A stretch of 37,198 nt of DNA from Candidatus Aminicenantes bacterium UBA4085 (lineage in GTDB: Bacteria; Acidobacteriota; Aminicenantia; Aminicenantales; UBA4085), in NCBI GenBank assembly GCA_002383325.1, contig DFYJ01000147.1:27218-64415 (forward strand), written 5' to 3'. Made by a program: the position numbers and the translations under genes. Each line of letters opens with the position of its first letter. Position 1 is the stretch's first letter. Shown here piece by piece: positions 7,962 to 16,068 of the stretch. Under the pieces are notes generated by a model. That model was not told where the DNA came from and made no database searches. It worked only from the letters and a program-made list of their open reading frames with translations.

Positions 7962-9533
7962 TCAGTGCCGGTGAAGGTCCTTGTGCATGATCCGGCGGGT
8001 CTCGTGGAGGCGGTCGTCGGCCGGCAGATCGGCCAGCCGGACATTCATATCCTCGTCCTTCTCCTTTTGGAGCAGGCGGATGACATAGTCGATGACCGCC
8101 GGCGGGAAGACGCCGTCCCGCTCGTAGAGCTCCCGCTTTTGGTTCAGGAGACGGGCCGATTCGACGCAGCTGGTGGGCAGCTTGGGCAGGCGCTTGACCA
8201 GCTCGGGATCGGTGTGGATGTTGCCCTTGACGTAGAGGCGCTCGGCCAAGTCCAAGGGGCCGCCGTCGCCGAAGAGCGTCCGGGTGTCCTGGAAGGCCCA
8301 ATCGGCGGCCATGACCATGCCAGCCAGCAGGAGGTGGGTGATGGCGCTGCCGTCGGGGCTCCTGAGCTCTACCGTCTGGCGGCTGCCCTCGGCCTTATAC
8401 TCCTCGGTGTCGCCGGCGTTGACGCGGCGGCCGAGATGCCGGAGGTTCGTCCAGCCCAGCGGGACCCGGATCATGGCGCTGCGATTGAGGTCGCTCCAGC
8501 AGACCTGGGTCGGGGCTTCCTGGTTGGGAATGAGACGGAGATAGGCCGAGGAGACGGTGTTGCCGAAAGCGGTCAGGCTGTCGGCGTACTCGCACAAGCC
8601 TCCGATCAAGCGCCGGGCCGGCTCACTCAGCTTGCCGTCGTCGTCGGTCATGACCGAACGGCCGTCCCTGTGGAGCTCCATGTGGAAGTGGAAGCCGTTG
8701 CCGGCCACGCCCTCCTCGATCTTGGGCGTGAAGGTGGCGACACAGCCGTGCTGGTAGGCGACATTGCGGATGATCCAACGGGCTAAGACGATATGATCGC
8801 CCATTTCGACCACCGGGCGGGGCAGCAGCTCGATCTCCAACTGTTCTCCCCGGCGGCTCTTGATCTCGTCCAGGTCGCTGCGGACGCTGTCGATGAAGCC
8901 GACCTCGCTGTGGGCATACTTGACCGCGCCGGTGATCTGGGCGATGTGGCGGACCATCTCGTTCAGGATCGGCCCGCTCTTGATGAACGGCAGGGCGCCG
9001 TGGTAACTCTGCTGCTTCTGACCGGGGTAGATCCCGTCGCCTTTCTCGCTCATAAGAAAGAACTCGAGCTCTCCCATGGCCCGCATCTGAAGCCCCGTCC
9101 GCTGGCGGAAAAGGGCTTCGGCCCGGGCCAGGATGTTGTCGGGGGTGAAGGAAGCCGGCCGGCCGTCGCCGGTCAAGTAGCGGCAGATGAAATCCAGGCT
9201 CTTGTCGTCGAACGGGTTGAGGAAAGCCGTCCGGAAGTCGGGCACGACGTAAAGGTCGGACAGGGCCGCGTCGACCATGCCCTTGAACAGGGACGATCCG
9301 TCGGCCCGCTCGCCCTCGGCCAGGACGAGATCGGCCTGGGCCGCTTCGGCCACCGGGATCTTCAGCTCCTTGAGCTTGCCGTCCAGGGCGGTGTAATGGA
9401 AGGTGATGCGCTCCAGCCCCTTGGCCCGGATGACCCGCAGGAAGTCCGAGCGGGTGAAGTCCGCGGACGGCTTGTCCAGGAGAGCGGTCAGGGGGTTGCT
9501 CAAGGCTAACGGGGAGTCGTTTTGAGAGGCCAT
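7962..9533 (-). CDS. Glutamine synthetase family protein (GlnA-like)
   Basis: The 523-residue protein carries the glutamine synthetase fold: an N-terminal beta-grasp region (about 25-110), the GELEFF metal-binding segment near 153-158, GNGFHFHMEL (corresponding to the usual GSGMHVHQS), NQEAPTQVCWSDLNRSAMIRVP spread over about 340-362, and VELRSPDGSA (usual ERRxPDPSA). Metal and glutamate-site residues look present. The last 90 residues extend past the catalytic core. Divergent relatives ligate glutamate or amines (gamma-glutamylamide synthetases), so housekeeping ammonia assimilation is not assured; the neighbouring URO-D protein argues for a specialised reaction. AGGAG lies eight bases upstream of the ATG. 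A promoter at 9583-9612 probably drives this two-gene operon. Confidence 0.85.
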   Translation of the reverse strand: MASQNDSPLALSNPLTALLDKPSADFTRSDFLRVIRAKGLERITFHYTALDGKLKELKIPVAEAAQADLVLAEGERADGSSLFKGMVDAALSDLYVVPDFRTAFLNPFDDKSLDFICRYLTGDGRPASFTPDNILARAEALFRQRTGLQMRAMGELEFFLMSEKGDGIYPGQKQQSYHGALPFIKSGPILNEMVRHIAQITGAVKYAHSEVGFIDSVRSDLDEIKSRRGEQLEIELLPRPVVEMGDHIVLARWIIRNVAYQHGCVATFTPKIEEGVAGNGFHFHMELHRDGRSVMTDDDGKLSEPARRLIGGLCEYADSLTAFGNTVSSAYLRLIPNQEAPTQVCWSDLNRSAMIRVPLGWTNLRHLGRRVNAGDTEEYKAEGSRQTVELRSPDGSAITHLLLAGMVMAADWAFQDTRTLFGDGGPLDLAERLYVKGNIHTDPELVKRLPKLPTSCVESARLLNQKRELYERDGVFPPAVIDYVIRLLQKEKDEDMNVRLADLPADDRLHETRRIMHKDLHRH

Positions 9534-9582
9534 CGGCCGGCTCCTTTACTGTCGGTTGCTCCCGCCGGGGGGAAAGACACCG

Positions 9583-9612
9583 ATTGTAAGGGATTCCATC
9601 TCATGATTGCAA
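9583..9612 (-). promoter_or_regulatory. Sigma-70-type promoter for the glutamine-synthetase-like operon
   Basis: On the minus strand TTGCAA (-35) is followed after 18 bp by TACAAT (-10), ending 49 bp before the ATG at 9533. Spacing and orientation fit. Not tested. Confidence 0.55.
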
Positions 9613-9662
9613 ATTCGGCCCCGGGCCGGCGCCCGGCATCGTCCCCAGCTCGGGGCGGCTCG

Positions 9663-11021
9663 CTAGTAGAGAAGGTACGGCTTGCGCAGGGCTCCGAAAG
9701 CGGCCAGTTCGGCCTTCCAGGAGGCCGCGATCTCGGCAACCGGCGTCCCCTTCTCCAGGGCCAGCCTCACCCGGTCCGTGCCCATGATCTTGTCGAAGTA
9801 GTCGGGGTGGAAGGCAAAGTCCTTGGGGTAGAGGGCTTTCAGCGCCGCCAGGATATGGAGCGTCGTCTCCAGAGGGCGGTAAGAGCGGCGGTCGGTGACA
9901 TGGATCTGGCAGCCGCCGCAAAGCCGGCCTTTGAACTTGGAGAAGACCGGGATGAATCCCTGTTCCCGGAAGGCGACGCCAGGCAATCCCAGGCCGTTGA
10001 GGCGGGCAGCCAGGGCGTGGCCGTTGATCCAGGGAGCGCCGAAGAACTCGAAGGGCTTGGTCGTCCCCCGCCCCTCCGAAACGTTCGTTCCCTCGATGAA
10101 GACCTGGCCTGGATAGACGACGGCCGTGTCCACGGTCGGGATGTTCGGTGACGGCGGCACCCAGGGCAGACCGGTCGCGTCGAAATAGGCGGACCGGATC
10201 CAACCCTCCATGGGTACGACGGTCAGGCGGGCCTTCTTGTCCAGGAATTGGTCGTTGAAGAGCCGGGCCAGCTCGCCAATGGTCATGCCGTGGCGCAGCG
10301 GATAGGCGTAGAGCCCGACGAAGGAGCTGAATTTCGGATACTCCAGGATCGGCCCTTCCATGGCTTCGCCCCCGATCGGATTGGGCCTATCGAGGACGAT
10401 CATCTCCAAGCCGCTCTCGGCGCAAGCCTGAAGGGCGTAGGCCATGGTCGCCTGGTAGGTGTAGACCCGCGTCCCGATGTCCTGGATGTCGAAAAGCAGG
10501 GCGTCGAGGCCCTTGGTCATTCCGGCCTCCAGCTTCTTGTCCTGGTGGCTCGTATCGAAAGAGCGCATGTAGGCGTCGATGTCCGTCAGCATCCCGGCCG
10601 GCGGCTTCATGGTCGGGCCGTAGAGGCTGAAGACCGGAAGCCCCGAGGCGGCGTCCTTGTAGAAGGGCACATGCTCCCCGGCCTGGGCATCGCCGCGCAC
10701 GCCATGCTCCGGGCCGTAGAGGGCGATCAGGTCGACTCCCTCGGCCGCCCGCAGGAGGTCGATGGAGCTGCGCAAGCCGGAGTCGACGCCGGAGGGATTG
10801 GTGATCAAACCGATCTTCTTCCCGCGCAGGAGATCCAGGCGCTTCTCGAGCAGGACCTCGATGCCGGGCTTGACGGCGGACGCCGGAGAGAGAAGGGCCC
10901 CCCCCTCGGACTGCGACACCAGCTTGTGATCCTCCTTCAGACAGGCGGCAGCCGCCAAGGCCAGGATGACGGCCAAGGCGGGAACGCCAAACCGGCGGCT
11001 GCGGCAACAGGTGCCTGTCAT
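9663..11021 (-). CDS. namZ: DUF1343 / NamZ-like exo-beta-N-acetylmuramidase lipoprotein
   Basis: The 452-residue protein has a lipoprotein signal (LAAAAC, lipidated Cys27) and the diagnostic motifs of the DUF1343/GH171 family: GLITNPSG, LYGPEHGVRG, a DIQDIGTRVYTY segment, LDRPNPIGG, PNIPT and EGTNVSEGRGTTKPFE. Characterised NamZ from Bacillus subtilis removes MurNAc from the non-reducing end of peptidoglycan fragments. This copy is probably anchored in the cell envelope and acts on released muropeptides. AAGGAG precedes the ATG. It is the last gene of a run with a PH-domain protein and a NagX-like membrane protein, 28 bp behind the latter, so recycling of wall amino sugars is the likely theme. 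Length matches the family. Confidence 0.9.
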   Translation of the reverse strand: MTGTCCRSRRFGVPALAVILALAAAACLKEDHKLVSQSEGGALLSPASAVKPGIEVLLEKRLDLLRGKKIGLITNPSGVDSGLRSSIDLLRAAEGVDLIALYGPEHGVRGDAQAGEHVPFYKDAASGLPVFSLYGPTMKPPAGMLTDIDAYMRSFDTSHQDKKLEAGMTKGLDALLFDIQDIGTRVYTYQATMAYALQACAESGLEMIVLDRPNPIGGEAMEGPILEYPKFSSFVGLYAYPLRHGMTIGELARLFNDQFLDKKARLTVVPMEGWIRSAYFDATGLPWVPPSPNIPTVDTAVVYPGQVFIEGTNVSEGRGTTKPFEFFGAPWINGHALAARLNGLGLPGVAFREQGFIPVFSKFKGRLCGGCQIHVTDRRSYRPLETTLHILAALKALYPKDFAFHPDYFDKIMGTDRVRLALEKGTPVAEIAASWKAELAAFGALRKPYLLY

Positions 11022-11049
11022 GGTCTTCTCCTTGCGGAACGGGCTGAGG

Positions 11050-12150
11050 CTAGAGCTTGAGGAAGATCTTGTGGCGGTAGAGGGGCCAGAGCAACAGGAC
11101 CCAGACCGCGAGCAGCAGGATCGGGTAGAGCAGCGAGCCCAAGTAGGGACCGGCCAGCGGCGACAGGGCGTGCTGGTAGAGCCAGGCGATGGGCGAGACC
11201 GTCTTGCCCGCGTCCGGAATCTTGATCAGGAGGAGCGTCTTGACCATGATGGCCGAGCCGGCAAAGACGAGGATGGCGTTCGTGCCGAGGACCCGGAAAG
11301 GCCAGGCCCACCCCGTCCAGCGCGGACCCTCCAAAAGGGAGAACATCAGGCTGAAGAGGATGAGAGCCGCCCCGGCCGTGAAGACGACATAGGAGCTGGT
11401 CCAGAGGGGCTTGTTGATGGGCATCCAGCGGTCCAGCAGAAGGCCGGCCGCGGTCAGGAGGATGCCGGTCAGGAGCATCATCCTGGTCTTGCGGGTGTTG
11501 GTGTTCCTGGTCCGGAGCCAGTCGCCGGCCAGCGATCCGAGCAGAAGGGTGACCATGGCCGGCAGCGTGCTCAGCAGTCCTTCGGGATCGAAGTGAGGCT
11601 TGTGGAGGTGACCCGGGAGCAAGAGGCCGTCGATGTAACCGGCCAGATTCCCTTTCTCCTCCAGGACGCCCGGTCCGAAGCCGGGGACGGGGACGAAGGT
11701 CAGCAGGGCCCAGTAGAGGACGAGCAGGAGGATGGCCAGGGCGCCGCGCGTTTTGGGCTTGAAGACCAGGTAAATCAGGGCCCCGACGAGGAAGCACAGG
11801 GCGATCCTCTGCAGGACGCCCGGGATGCGGATGGTGGCGAAGCGGAATCTGGGGTAGAGGTGCAGCAGCATGCCCACGCCGAATAAAAGGACCGACCGCC
11901 GCAGGATCTTGGGAATGAGCCCGGCCCGGCGGCCGGCCTCCGCGCGCGGGCCAAGGGAGAGGGCCATGGACATGCCGACGATGAACAGGAAGAAAGGGAA
12001 GATCAGGTCGGTCGGCGTCCAGCCATGCCAGGGGGCGTGACGGAGCGGGGCGTAGACGAAGCTCCAGGATCCGGGATTGTTGACGAGGATCATGGCGGCC
12101 ACGGTCAGGCCGCGGAAGGCGTCCAGCGAGATCAGGCGCTGTTGGGCCAT
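11050..12150 (-). CDS. nagX: NagX-like membrane protein (COG4299, HGSNAT-related acyltransferase family)
   Basis: The 366-residue, strongly hydrophobic protein has about ten membrane segments. Its N-terminus reads SLDAFRGLTVAAMILVNN, followed by HAPWHGWTPTDLIFPFF, the signature of the COG4299/DUF5009 group related to lysosomal heparan-alpha-glucosaminide N-acetyltransferase; the His in HAPWHGW matches the family's conserved His region. Members are linked to GlcNAc or amino-sugar utilisation (NagX) and may carry acetyl groups across the inner membrane or act in sugar uptake. The start is supported by GAGG six bases upstream. It lies 24 bp behind the PH-domain gene and just before the NamZ-like muramidase, consistent with amino-sugar recycling. 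Confidence 0.87.
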   Translation of the reverse strand: MAQQRLISLDAFRGLTVAAMILVNNPGSWSFVYAPLRHAPWHGWTPTDLIFPFFLFIVGMSMALSLGPRAEAGRRAGLIPKILRRSVLLFGVGMLLHLYPRFRFATIRIPGVLQRIALCFLVGALIYLVFKPKTRGALAILLLVLYWALLTFVPVPGFGPGVLEEKGNLAGYIDGLLLPGHLHKPHFDPEGLLSTLPAMVTLLLGSLAGDWLRTRNTNTRKTRMMLLTGILLTAAGLLLDRWMPINKPLWTSSYVVFTAGAALILFSLMFSLLEGPRWTGWAWPFRVLGTNAILVFAGSAIMVKTLLLIKIPDAGKTVSPIAWLYQHALSPLAGPYLGSLLYPILLLAVWVLLLWPLYRHKIFLKL

Positions 12151-12174
12151 GGGCCGCCTCAGGAGAGAGCCTGA

Positions 12175-12693
12175 TCAGGCCTGGCCGACAGTGCCGGGAG
12201 CAGCCCTCATCATCTCACGAGCCAGCTTCTCCCTGGCCTTGGCGATGGTGACCTCGAGCTTCTTGGGATTGGTGATCATGGTGTAGAGGGTGGCCCCGTC
12301 CATGGCCGCGGTCTGGATCTCGACCTCGCCGAAGTTCAGGATGCGGCCGAGGATGGTCTGCCGGTAGGAGATGTTATTGATCTTCTCCATGGGGCTTTCC
12401 TTGCTCTCCAGGGTGAAGATCCCCTCCTCGTCGATGACCCGCAGATTGGTCACGACCCAGATGTCGCGCCGGCGGTACCACTCGCGATAGGCGAAATAGA
12501 GGGCGGCCAGGGCCAGGACGATCAGGCTGGCCGTCCGCAGGGTCTTATTGCCGGGGCCGGGCTCGGCTACGAAGAAGGCCAGAACGACGAATCCCACGGC
12601 TAGCAGCAGGATCAGGAAGGCCTTCCAGACGGTCAGCCAGTGGGTTCGGGTGTTGAACAGGATGGTTTCGTGATCACGAAGCTTCGTTCTCAT
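12175..12693 (-). CDS. Bacterial PH-domain membrane protein (bPH2/DUF304 type)
   Basis: The 172-residue product begins MRTKLRDHETILFNTRTHW. It has two membrane helices (about 19-41 and 51-68) followed by a bacterial pleckstrin-homology domain: an RRRDIWVVTNLRVIDEEGIF strand pattern, an S-P-M-E-KINNI segment and a strand block ending GEVEIQTAAMDG. The frame is open further upstream, but ATG 12693 is chosen because GGGAGG lies about nine bases ahead and a promoter sits at 12736-12764. Such proteins are inner-membrane components of unknown biochemical role, often near transport or stress genes. It heads a three-gene operon with the NagX- and NamZ-like genes. Confidence 0.85.
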   Translation of the reverse strand: MRTKLRDHETILFNTRTHWLTVWKAFLILLLAVGFVVLAFFVAEPGPGNKTLRTASLIVLALAALYFAYREWYRRRDIWVVTNLRVIDEEGIFTLESKESPMEKINNISYRQTILGRILNFGEVEIQTAAMDGATLYTMITNPKKLEVTIAKAREKLAREMMRAAPGTVGQA

Positions 12694-12735
12694 TTTGCTC
12701 CCTCCCCGCGGTGCGCGGATGATCCGATCGGCGGA

Positions 12736-12764
12736 ATTATATGCGAAACGGGTCTCCGCGCAAA
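12736..12764 (-). promoter_or_regulatory. Sigma-70-type promoter for the PH-domain/nagX/namZ operon
   Basis: On the minus strand TTTGCG (-35), a 17-bp spacer and a perfect TATAAT (-10) lie 43 bp ahead of the ATG at 12693, in the gap behind the NlpC/P60 gene. This supports a transcription unit separate from the upstream genes. Confidence 0.65.
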
Positions 12765-12781
12765 GCCGCGGAATCGGAACA

Positions 12782-13579
12782 TCAAAGGTACGACCTGGCC
12801 TCGACAAAACGGGCTGCGAAGTAAGCGGCCGACATGGCCTCCGTGCGGATCGTCTTGCCTCGGCCGGGGGCATGGATGAACCGCCCGCCGCCGATGTAGA
12901 TCCCGACATGGGACGCCGCTCCGCGGCTTCGGGCGGAGAAGAAGACCAGGTCCCCCGGCTCGAGGGCATCCGGGCCGACGGGCCGGCCGGCCTTGATCTG
13001 TTCGCCTATCGAGCGCGGCAGGGTGATCCCGTTGAGACGGTAGACGGTCATGGCCAGGCCGCTGCAGTCGAAGCCCTTCTCGGCGGTCGTGCCCCCCCAG
13101 GCATAGGGATAATCGAGGAAGCTGCGCGCCGTCTCGACCAGGCCGGCCCGAAGAGCCTCCTCGGCCGGCCGCGGGGGCCCGGTGGACGGCAGCACCGGAG
13201 TCGGCCGGCGCATGACGACGAAGTATTCGTCGATCGCTCCATCCGCCAGAAGTCCGCGGGCCGTTTTCTCCGCGGCCGCCCGGGTCGTGAAACTCCCCAC
13301 CTGGACCTTGAAGAAGCCCGACTCGTGGGAGAAGAAGAAGGCATCCAATCCCCGGCCCTCCAGGGCCCGCGTCAGCCGGACGGCGTTCTCCTCGGAGGCG
13401 AAGACGCCGACCTGGATGGCGTAGCCGGCGGCCTCGTCGGCCGATGCGCGGGAAGACCAGGGGGCTAGCCCCGGCTTGCTCCGGCAGCCGAGTCCGGGAA
13501 AGAGCGCTAAAGCTAAAAACGCCGTAACGACCTCGGCCCGGGACCGGCGGCGGCGGGCGGAAGAGGGACTCTCGCGCAT
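12782..13579 (-). CDS. SPOR + NlpC/P60 cell-wall hydrolase, probable lipoprotein
   Basis: The 265-residue protein has a short hydrophobic leader ending in GLGC (Cys32, an imperfect lipobox). A SPOR domain follows (about 52-125; YAIQVGVFASEENA and FKVQVGSF strands), which binds glycan strands lacking stem peptides. The C-terminal NlpC/P60 domain (about 143-265) carries the catalytic Cys172 in FDCSGL, His224 in SHVGIYIG and the third residue His236 in FIHAPGRG. Such enzymes cut D-gamma-Glu-diaminopimelate bonds in wall peptides. The combination suggests a septum- or denuded-glycan-targeted endopeptidase in the periplasm. It begins six bases after the restored stop of the methyltransferase gene, so the two were probably co-transcribed. 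Confidence 0.9.
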   Translation of the reverse strand: MRESPSSARRRRSRAEVVTAFLALALFPGLGCRSKPGLAPWSSRASADEAAGYAIQVGVFASEENAVRLTRALEGRGLDAFFFSHESGFFKVQVGSFTTRAAAEKTARGLLADGAIDEYFVVMRRPTPVLPSTGPPRPAEEALRAGLVETARSFLDYPYAWGGTTAEKGFDCSGLAMTVYRLNGITLPRSIGEQIKAGRPVGPDALEPGDLVFFSARSRGAASHVGIYIGGGRFIHAPGRGKTIRTEAMSAAYFAARFVEARSYL

Positions 13580-13585
13580 GTCGGG

Positions 13586-14295
13586 TCACCCCGCCTTGAT
13601 CTGAATAACGAATCCCAGCTCGCCGGCGAAGCATCGGTCGTTGAGCCTCCCCAGAGCCGCGGCCCAGGCTTTCCGGCGGAATCGGGGGTGATGCGTCATC
13701 AAGCCACAGAGTCTGGCTGCGTCATGGGTGTAGCCGAAGCCGAATGCATGGACAACCTCAAACGGGGCGAGGATGGCCAGCCATCTCTCCTTGGGCCACA
13801 GGCGCTCGTCCCCGAAATCCTTTTTCTTGTAGCGGGCACCGAGAAGATGACCCGCTTCGCGACGCGAAGCTGTTCCCGGATCGCCATCCGGATCTCCGCC
13901 TCCGGAAAACGCTCCAGGACCCCCTGGTGAAAGGCGAAATCGAATCTTTCCGCACCGAACCCGAGGTGGAACAGATCCATGATCAGGAATCGGGCCGTCC
14001 CGCCGAATTTCCCATTGAGCCGGACGGCCTTGGCTAGGATCCCCGAGTCGCGGTCGATGGCCGCGATCTCATATCCTTCGTGGGAGAGATAGGCGGCCGC
14101 CCAGCCCGTGCCCGTCCCGATCTCCAAGCCCCGGCGACCTGGAGCATAATCGTCGATCGCTTGGAGATAGGCCTGATAGAGGGTGGCGACTCGGATGAGC
14201 CTGGCCATGTCAAAGTCGCTGTCGCTGTAGAAACCGGACCAGCCGCCGGCGGCGGAATTCGCGCTCCGAGCCGCAAAGTCGGGCGTGTCAGTCAC
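13586..14295 (-). pseudogene. SAM-dependent methyltransferase interrupted by a one-base frameshift
   Basis: From GTG 14295 the frame encodes a class I methyltransferase: LEIGTGTGWAAAYL (SAM-binding motif I), an acidic AAIDRD strand end, FDFAFHQGVLERF (motif IV region) and RVIFSVP. The frame then breaks at a run of five A (minus strand; 13821-13825) and runs on through an Arg/Ser-rich tail to 13699. One base back, the other frame continues sensibly: KKDFGDERLWPKERW, a hydrophobic segment, then EVVHAFGFGYTHD, closing at TGA 13586, just six bases before the next start. One extra A would restore about 236 residues. The cause may be a true mutation, a homopolymer error in the assembly, or slippage. 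The open frame upstream of 14295 only crosses tRNA-Leu and is not coding. Confidence 0.78.
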
Positions 14296-14374
14296 AGCGC
14301 GAGGATATTTCGGCTGTCGACCGATGTCAAGAAAACGAAAGAGGCTTCGTGTATCTGCCCAGCCAAGGCAAGTA

Positions 14375-14463
14375 TGGTGCCGGAGGAGGGAATCGAACCC
14401 ACACGAACCTTTCGGTCCACGGGATTTTGAGTCCCGCGCGTCTGCCAGTTCCGCCACTCCGGC
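14375..14463 (-). tRNA. tRNA-Leu(CAA)
   Basis: The minus strand folds as a class II tRNA of 86 bases plus an encoded CCA. The acceptor arm GCCGGAG pairs with CTCCGGC, the anticodon stem CGGGA/TCCCG encloses the loop CTCAAAA (anticodon CAA, reading UUG), there is a long variable arm, and the T loop reads TTCGATT. Discriminator is A. Confidence 0.95.
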
Positions 14464-14472
14464 GCCGGATGT

Positions 14473-14501
14473 GTTATAGACGATTCGGGCCGTTTTTTCA
14501 A
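14473..14501 (-). promoter_or_regulatory. Promoter of tRNA-Leu
   Basis: TTGAAA, a 17-bp spacer and TATAAC on the minus strand end ten bases before the tRNA 5' end; close to the sigma-70 consensus. Confidence 0.65.
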
Positions 14502-14515
14502 CCTCCGGCGGCCGT

Positions 14516-14545
14516 TTGCAATTTCCCGCCCGATCCGACTAAAAT
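14516..14545 (+). promoter_or_regulatory. Promoter of the heptose/LPS operon
   Basis: TTGCAA, an 18-bp spacer and TAAAAT precede the ATG at 14561. Expected initiation about seven bases after the -10 would leave a leader of roughly nine bases with no Shine-Dalgarno sequence. Confidence 0.5.
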
Positions 14546-14560
14546 GGCCCGCGAACCGCC

Positions 14561-15568
14561 ATGAACGAAGAAACCCGCCGCCTGTTCTCCCTCGTCGACA
14601 AGCTCTCCCACCTCCGCGTGGCCGTCTGGGGCGACTTCATCCTGGACGAGTACATCACCGGGTGCACCCGCCGCATCTCGCGCGAAGCCCCCGTCCTCAT
14701 TCTGTCCTTTCAAAAAAGGGAAGCCGCCCTGGGCGGAGCCGGCAACGCTCTTCTCAACCTGCTGGCCCTGGGAGTGGAAGCCGTTCCGATCGGGGCCGTC
14801 GGCGACGACGAAGCCGGGCGGACGATCGCCTCGATCCTCGGCCGAGCCGGAGCGGACACCCGCTCGCTTTTCCCCCTGAAGGGTTTCGCCACTCCCCTGA
14901 AGACCCGGGTCCTGGCCGGCGAGGAGAACACGCGCAAGCAGCAGATCCTGCGCATCGACCGCGAAGGGACCGTCCCGGCAACGGCCGCCTGGAAGGCCAA
15001 GCTTCGGTCCGCGTTGGCTAAAGCCGCCAAGACTGCGGATGCCTTGATTATCTCCGACTACCACTACGGCGGCATCTTGGAGGATCTGTTCCCGTCCGCC
15101 TTGGCCAGCTTCAAGGCCCGCAAGAAGCCCGTAACCCTGGATTCCCGGTATCGGCTGCTCCGCTTTCCCGGCGTGACTTTGGCGACACCCAACGAGCCCG
15201 AAGTCGAAGAGGCGCTCAAGGCTTCGCTCGCGACCGGCGAGCCGGCCGTGCGCAAGGCCGGGGCCTCCCTTCTGCGCAAGCTCCGCTCCCCCGCCATGCT
15301 CATCACCCGCGGCTCAAAAGGCATGGCCCTTTTCGAGAAGGGGCGCCCGCCGCTCTTCCTGCCGGTCTCCGGGCCGACGGACATCGTCGATGTCACCGGG
15401 GCGGGCGACACCGTCATCAGCGTCCTGACGGCGGCCCTGGCCGGCGGGGCGTCGTTCGCCGACGCGGCCCGTCTGGCCAATGCCGCGGGCGGCATCGTGG
15501 TCATGAAGAAAGGCGCGGCGACGCTCTCACCGATCGAGCTCAAGCAGGCCCTTGTCAGCGAACCTTGA
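14561..15568 (+). CDS. hldA: D-glycero-beta-D-manno-heptose-7-phosphate kinase
   Basis: The 335-residue protein is a PfkB/ribokinase-fold kinase matching domain I of HldE (RfaE). It shows the substrate-side VWGDFILDEY and SREAPV motifs, the ALGGAGNALLNL glycine signature, a DSR segment, TPNEPEVEEAL, and the C-terminal DVTGAGDTVISVL anion hole with the catalytic Asp. It phosphorylates heptose 7-phosphate to the 1,7-bisphosphate on the way to ADP-heptose for LPS inner core. In E. coli the kinase and adenylyltransferase are fused; here they are separate genes joined by a four-base overlap. No good ribosome site is visible before the ATG, and the promoter suggests a very short leader. Confidence 0.92.
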   Translation: MNEETRRLFSLVDKLSHLRVAVWGDFILDEYITGCTRRISREAPVLILSFQKREAALGGAGNALLNLLALGVEAVPIGAVGDDEAGRTIASILGRAGADTRSLFPLKGFATPLKTRVLAGEENTRKQQILRIDREGTVPATAAWKAKLRSALAKAAKTADALIISDYHYGGILEDLFPSALASFKARKKPVTLDSRYRLLRFPGVTLATPNEPEVEEALKASLATGEPAVRKAGASLLRKLRSPAMLITRGSKGMALFEKGRPPLFLPVSGPTDIVDVTGAGDTVISVLTAALAGGASFADAARLANAAGGIVVMKKGAATLSPIELKQALVSEP

Positions 15569-16068
15569 ACAAGCTCATCAGCCTGGCCCAGCTCAAGACC
15601 GCCGCGGCCCGCCATCGACGCGCCGGGCGCCGCGTCGTCCTGGCCAACGGCGGCTTTGACCTCCTCCATGTCGGCCACATCCGCTACCTGGAAGCCGCGG
15701 CCCGCCAGGGCGACGTCCTGGTCGTAGCCCTGAACAGCGATGCCTCTTTAAAGAAGCTCAAAGGCCCCGGCCGGCCCATCCTGCCCCAAGTCGAGCGGGC
15801 CGCGATGATCTCCGCCCTGGCCTGCGTGAATCACGTCGTGATCTTCGATGAGCCGAATGTGGAGCGTGTCCTCCTGGCCCTCAAGCCCAACGTCCATGCC
15901 AAGGGATCGGACTACACCCGCCGAACCGTGCCTGAGCGGGACGTCGTCCTCTCTTATGGCGGCAGGATCGCCATCGCCGGCGGACCCAAGGTCCGCTCGA
16001 CTTCCGAGGTCATCCCCCGCATCCTGAGGAAGCTGTCCGCGAAAGCCCCTTCGAGGAGGGCACGGTGA
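15565..16068 (+). CDS. hldC: D-glycero-beta-D-manno-heptose-1-phosphate adenylyltransferase
   Basis: The 167-residue protein is the nucleotidyltransferase (RfaE domain II) partner of the upstream kinase. It has the LANGGFDLLHVGHIRYL motif with the catalytic HxGH, a VALNSDASLKKLKG segment, RPILPQVERAAM, and the late GGPKVRSTSEV segment corresponding to the usual STT-x-II. It forms ADP-heptose from heptose 1-phosphate and ATP. The start appears to be TTG at 15565, overlapping the kinase stop as TTGA, which implies translational coupling. A basic C-terminal tail (SRRAR) follows. Its own stop overlaps the GTG start of the heptosyltransferase. Confidence 0.92.
   Translation: MNKLISLAQLKTAAARHRRAGRRVVLANGGFDLLHVGHIRYLEAAARQGDVLVVALNSDASLKKLKGPGRPILPQVERAAMISALACVNHVVIFDEPNVERVLLALKPNVHAKGSDYTRRTVPERDVVLSYGGRIAIAGGPKVRSTSEVIPRILRKLSAKAPSRRAR

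Noticed and set aside
7954..8301. N-terminal extension of the URO-D frame
   Set aside because: It lies wholly inside the glutamine-synthetase-like gene and has no family similarity; start at 7953 or 7926 is used.
9621..9640. GC-rich hairpin after the NamZ-like gene as a terminator
   Set aside because: There is no following T-run; similar GC palindromes occur by chance here.
13815..13830. Programmed -1 frameshift in the methyltransferase
   Set aside because: The A-run is short and does not form a canonical slippery heptamer in phase, and no stimulator hairpin was evident; mutation or sequencing error is simpler.
14296..14457. Upstream extension of the methyltransferase frame
   Set aside because: It reads through tRNA-Leu, which is a certain RNA gene.
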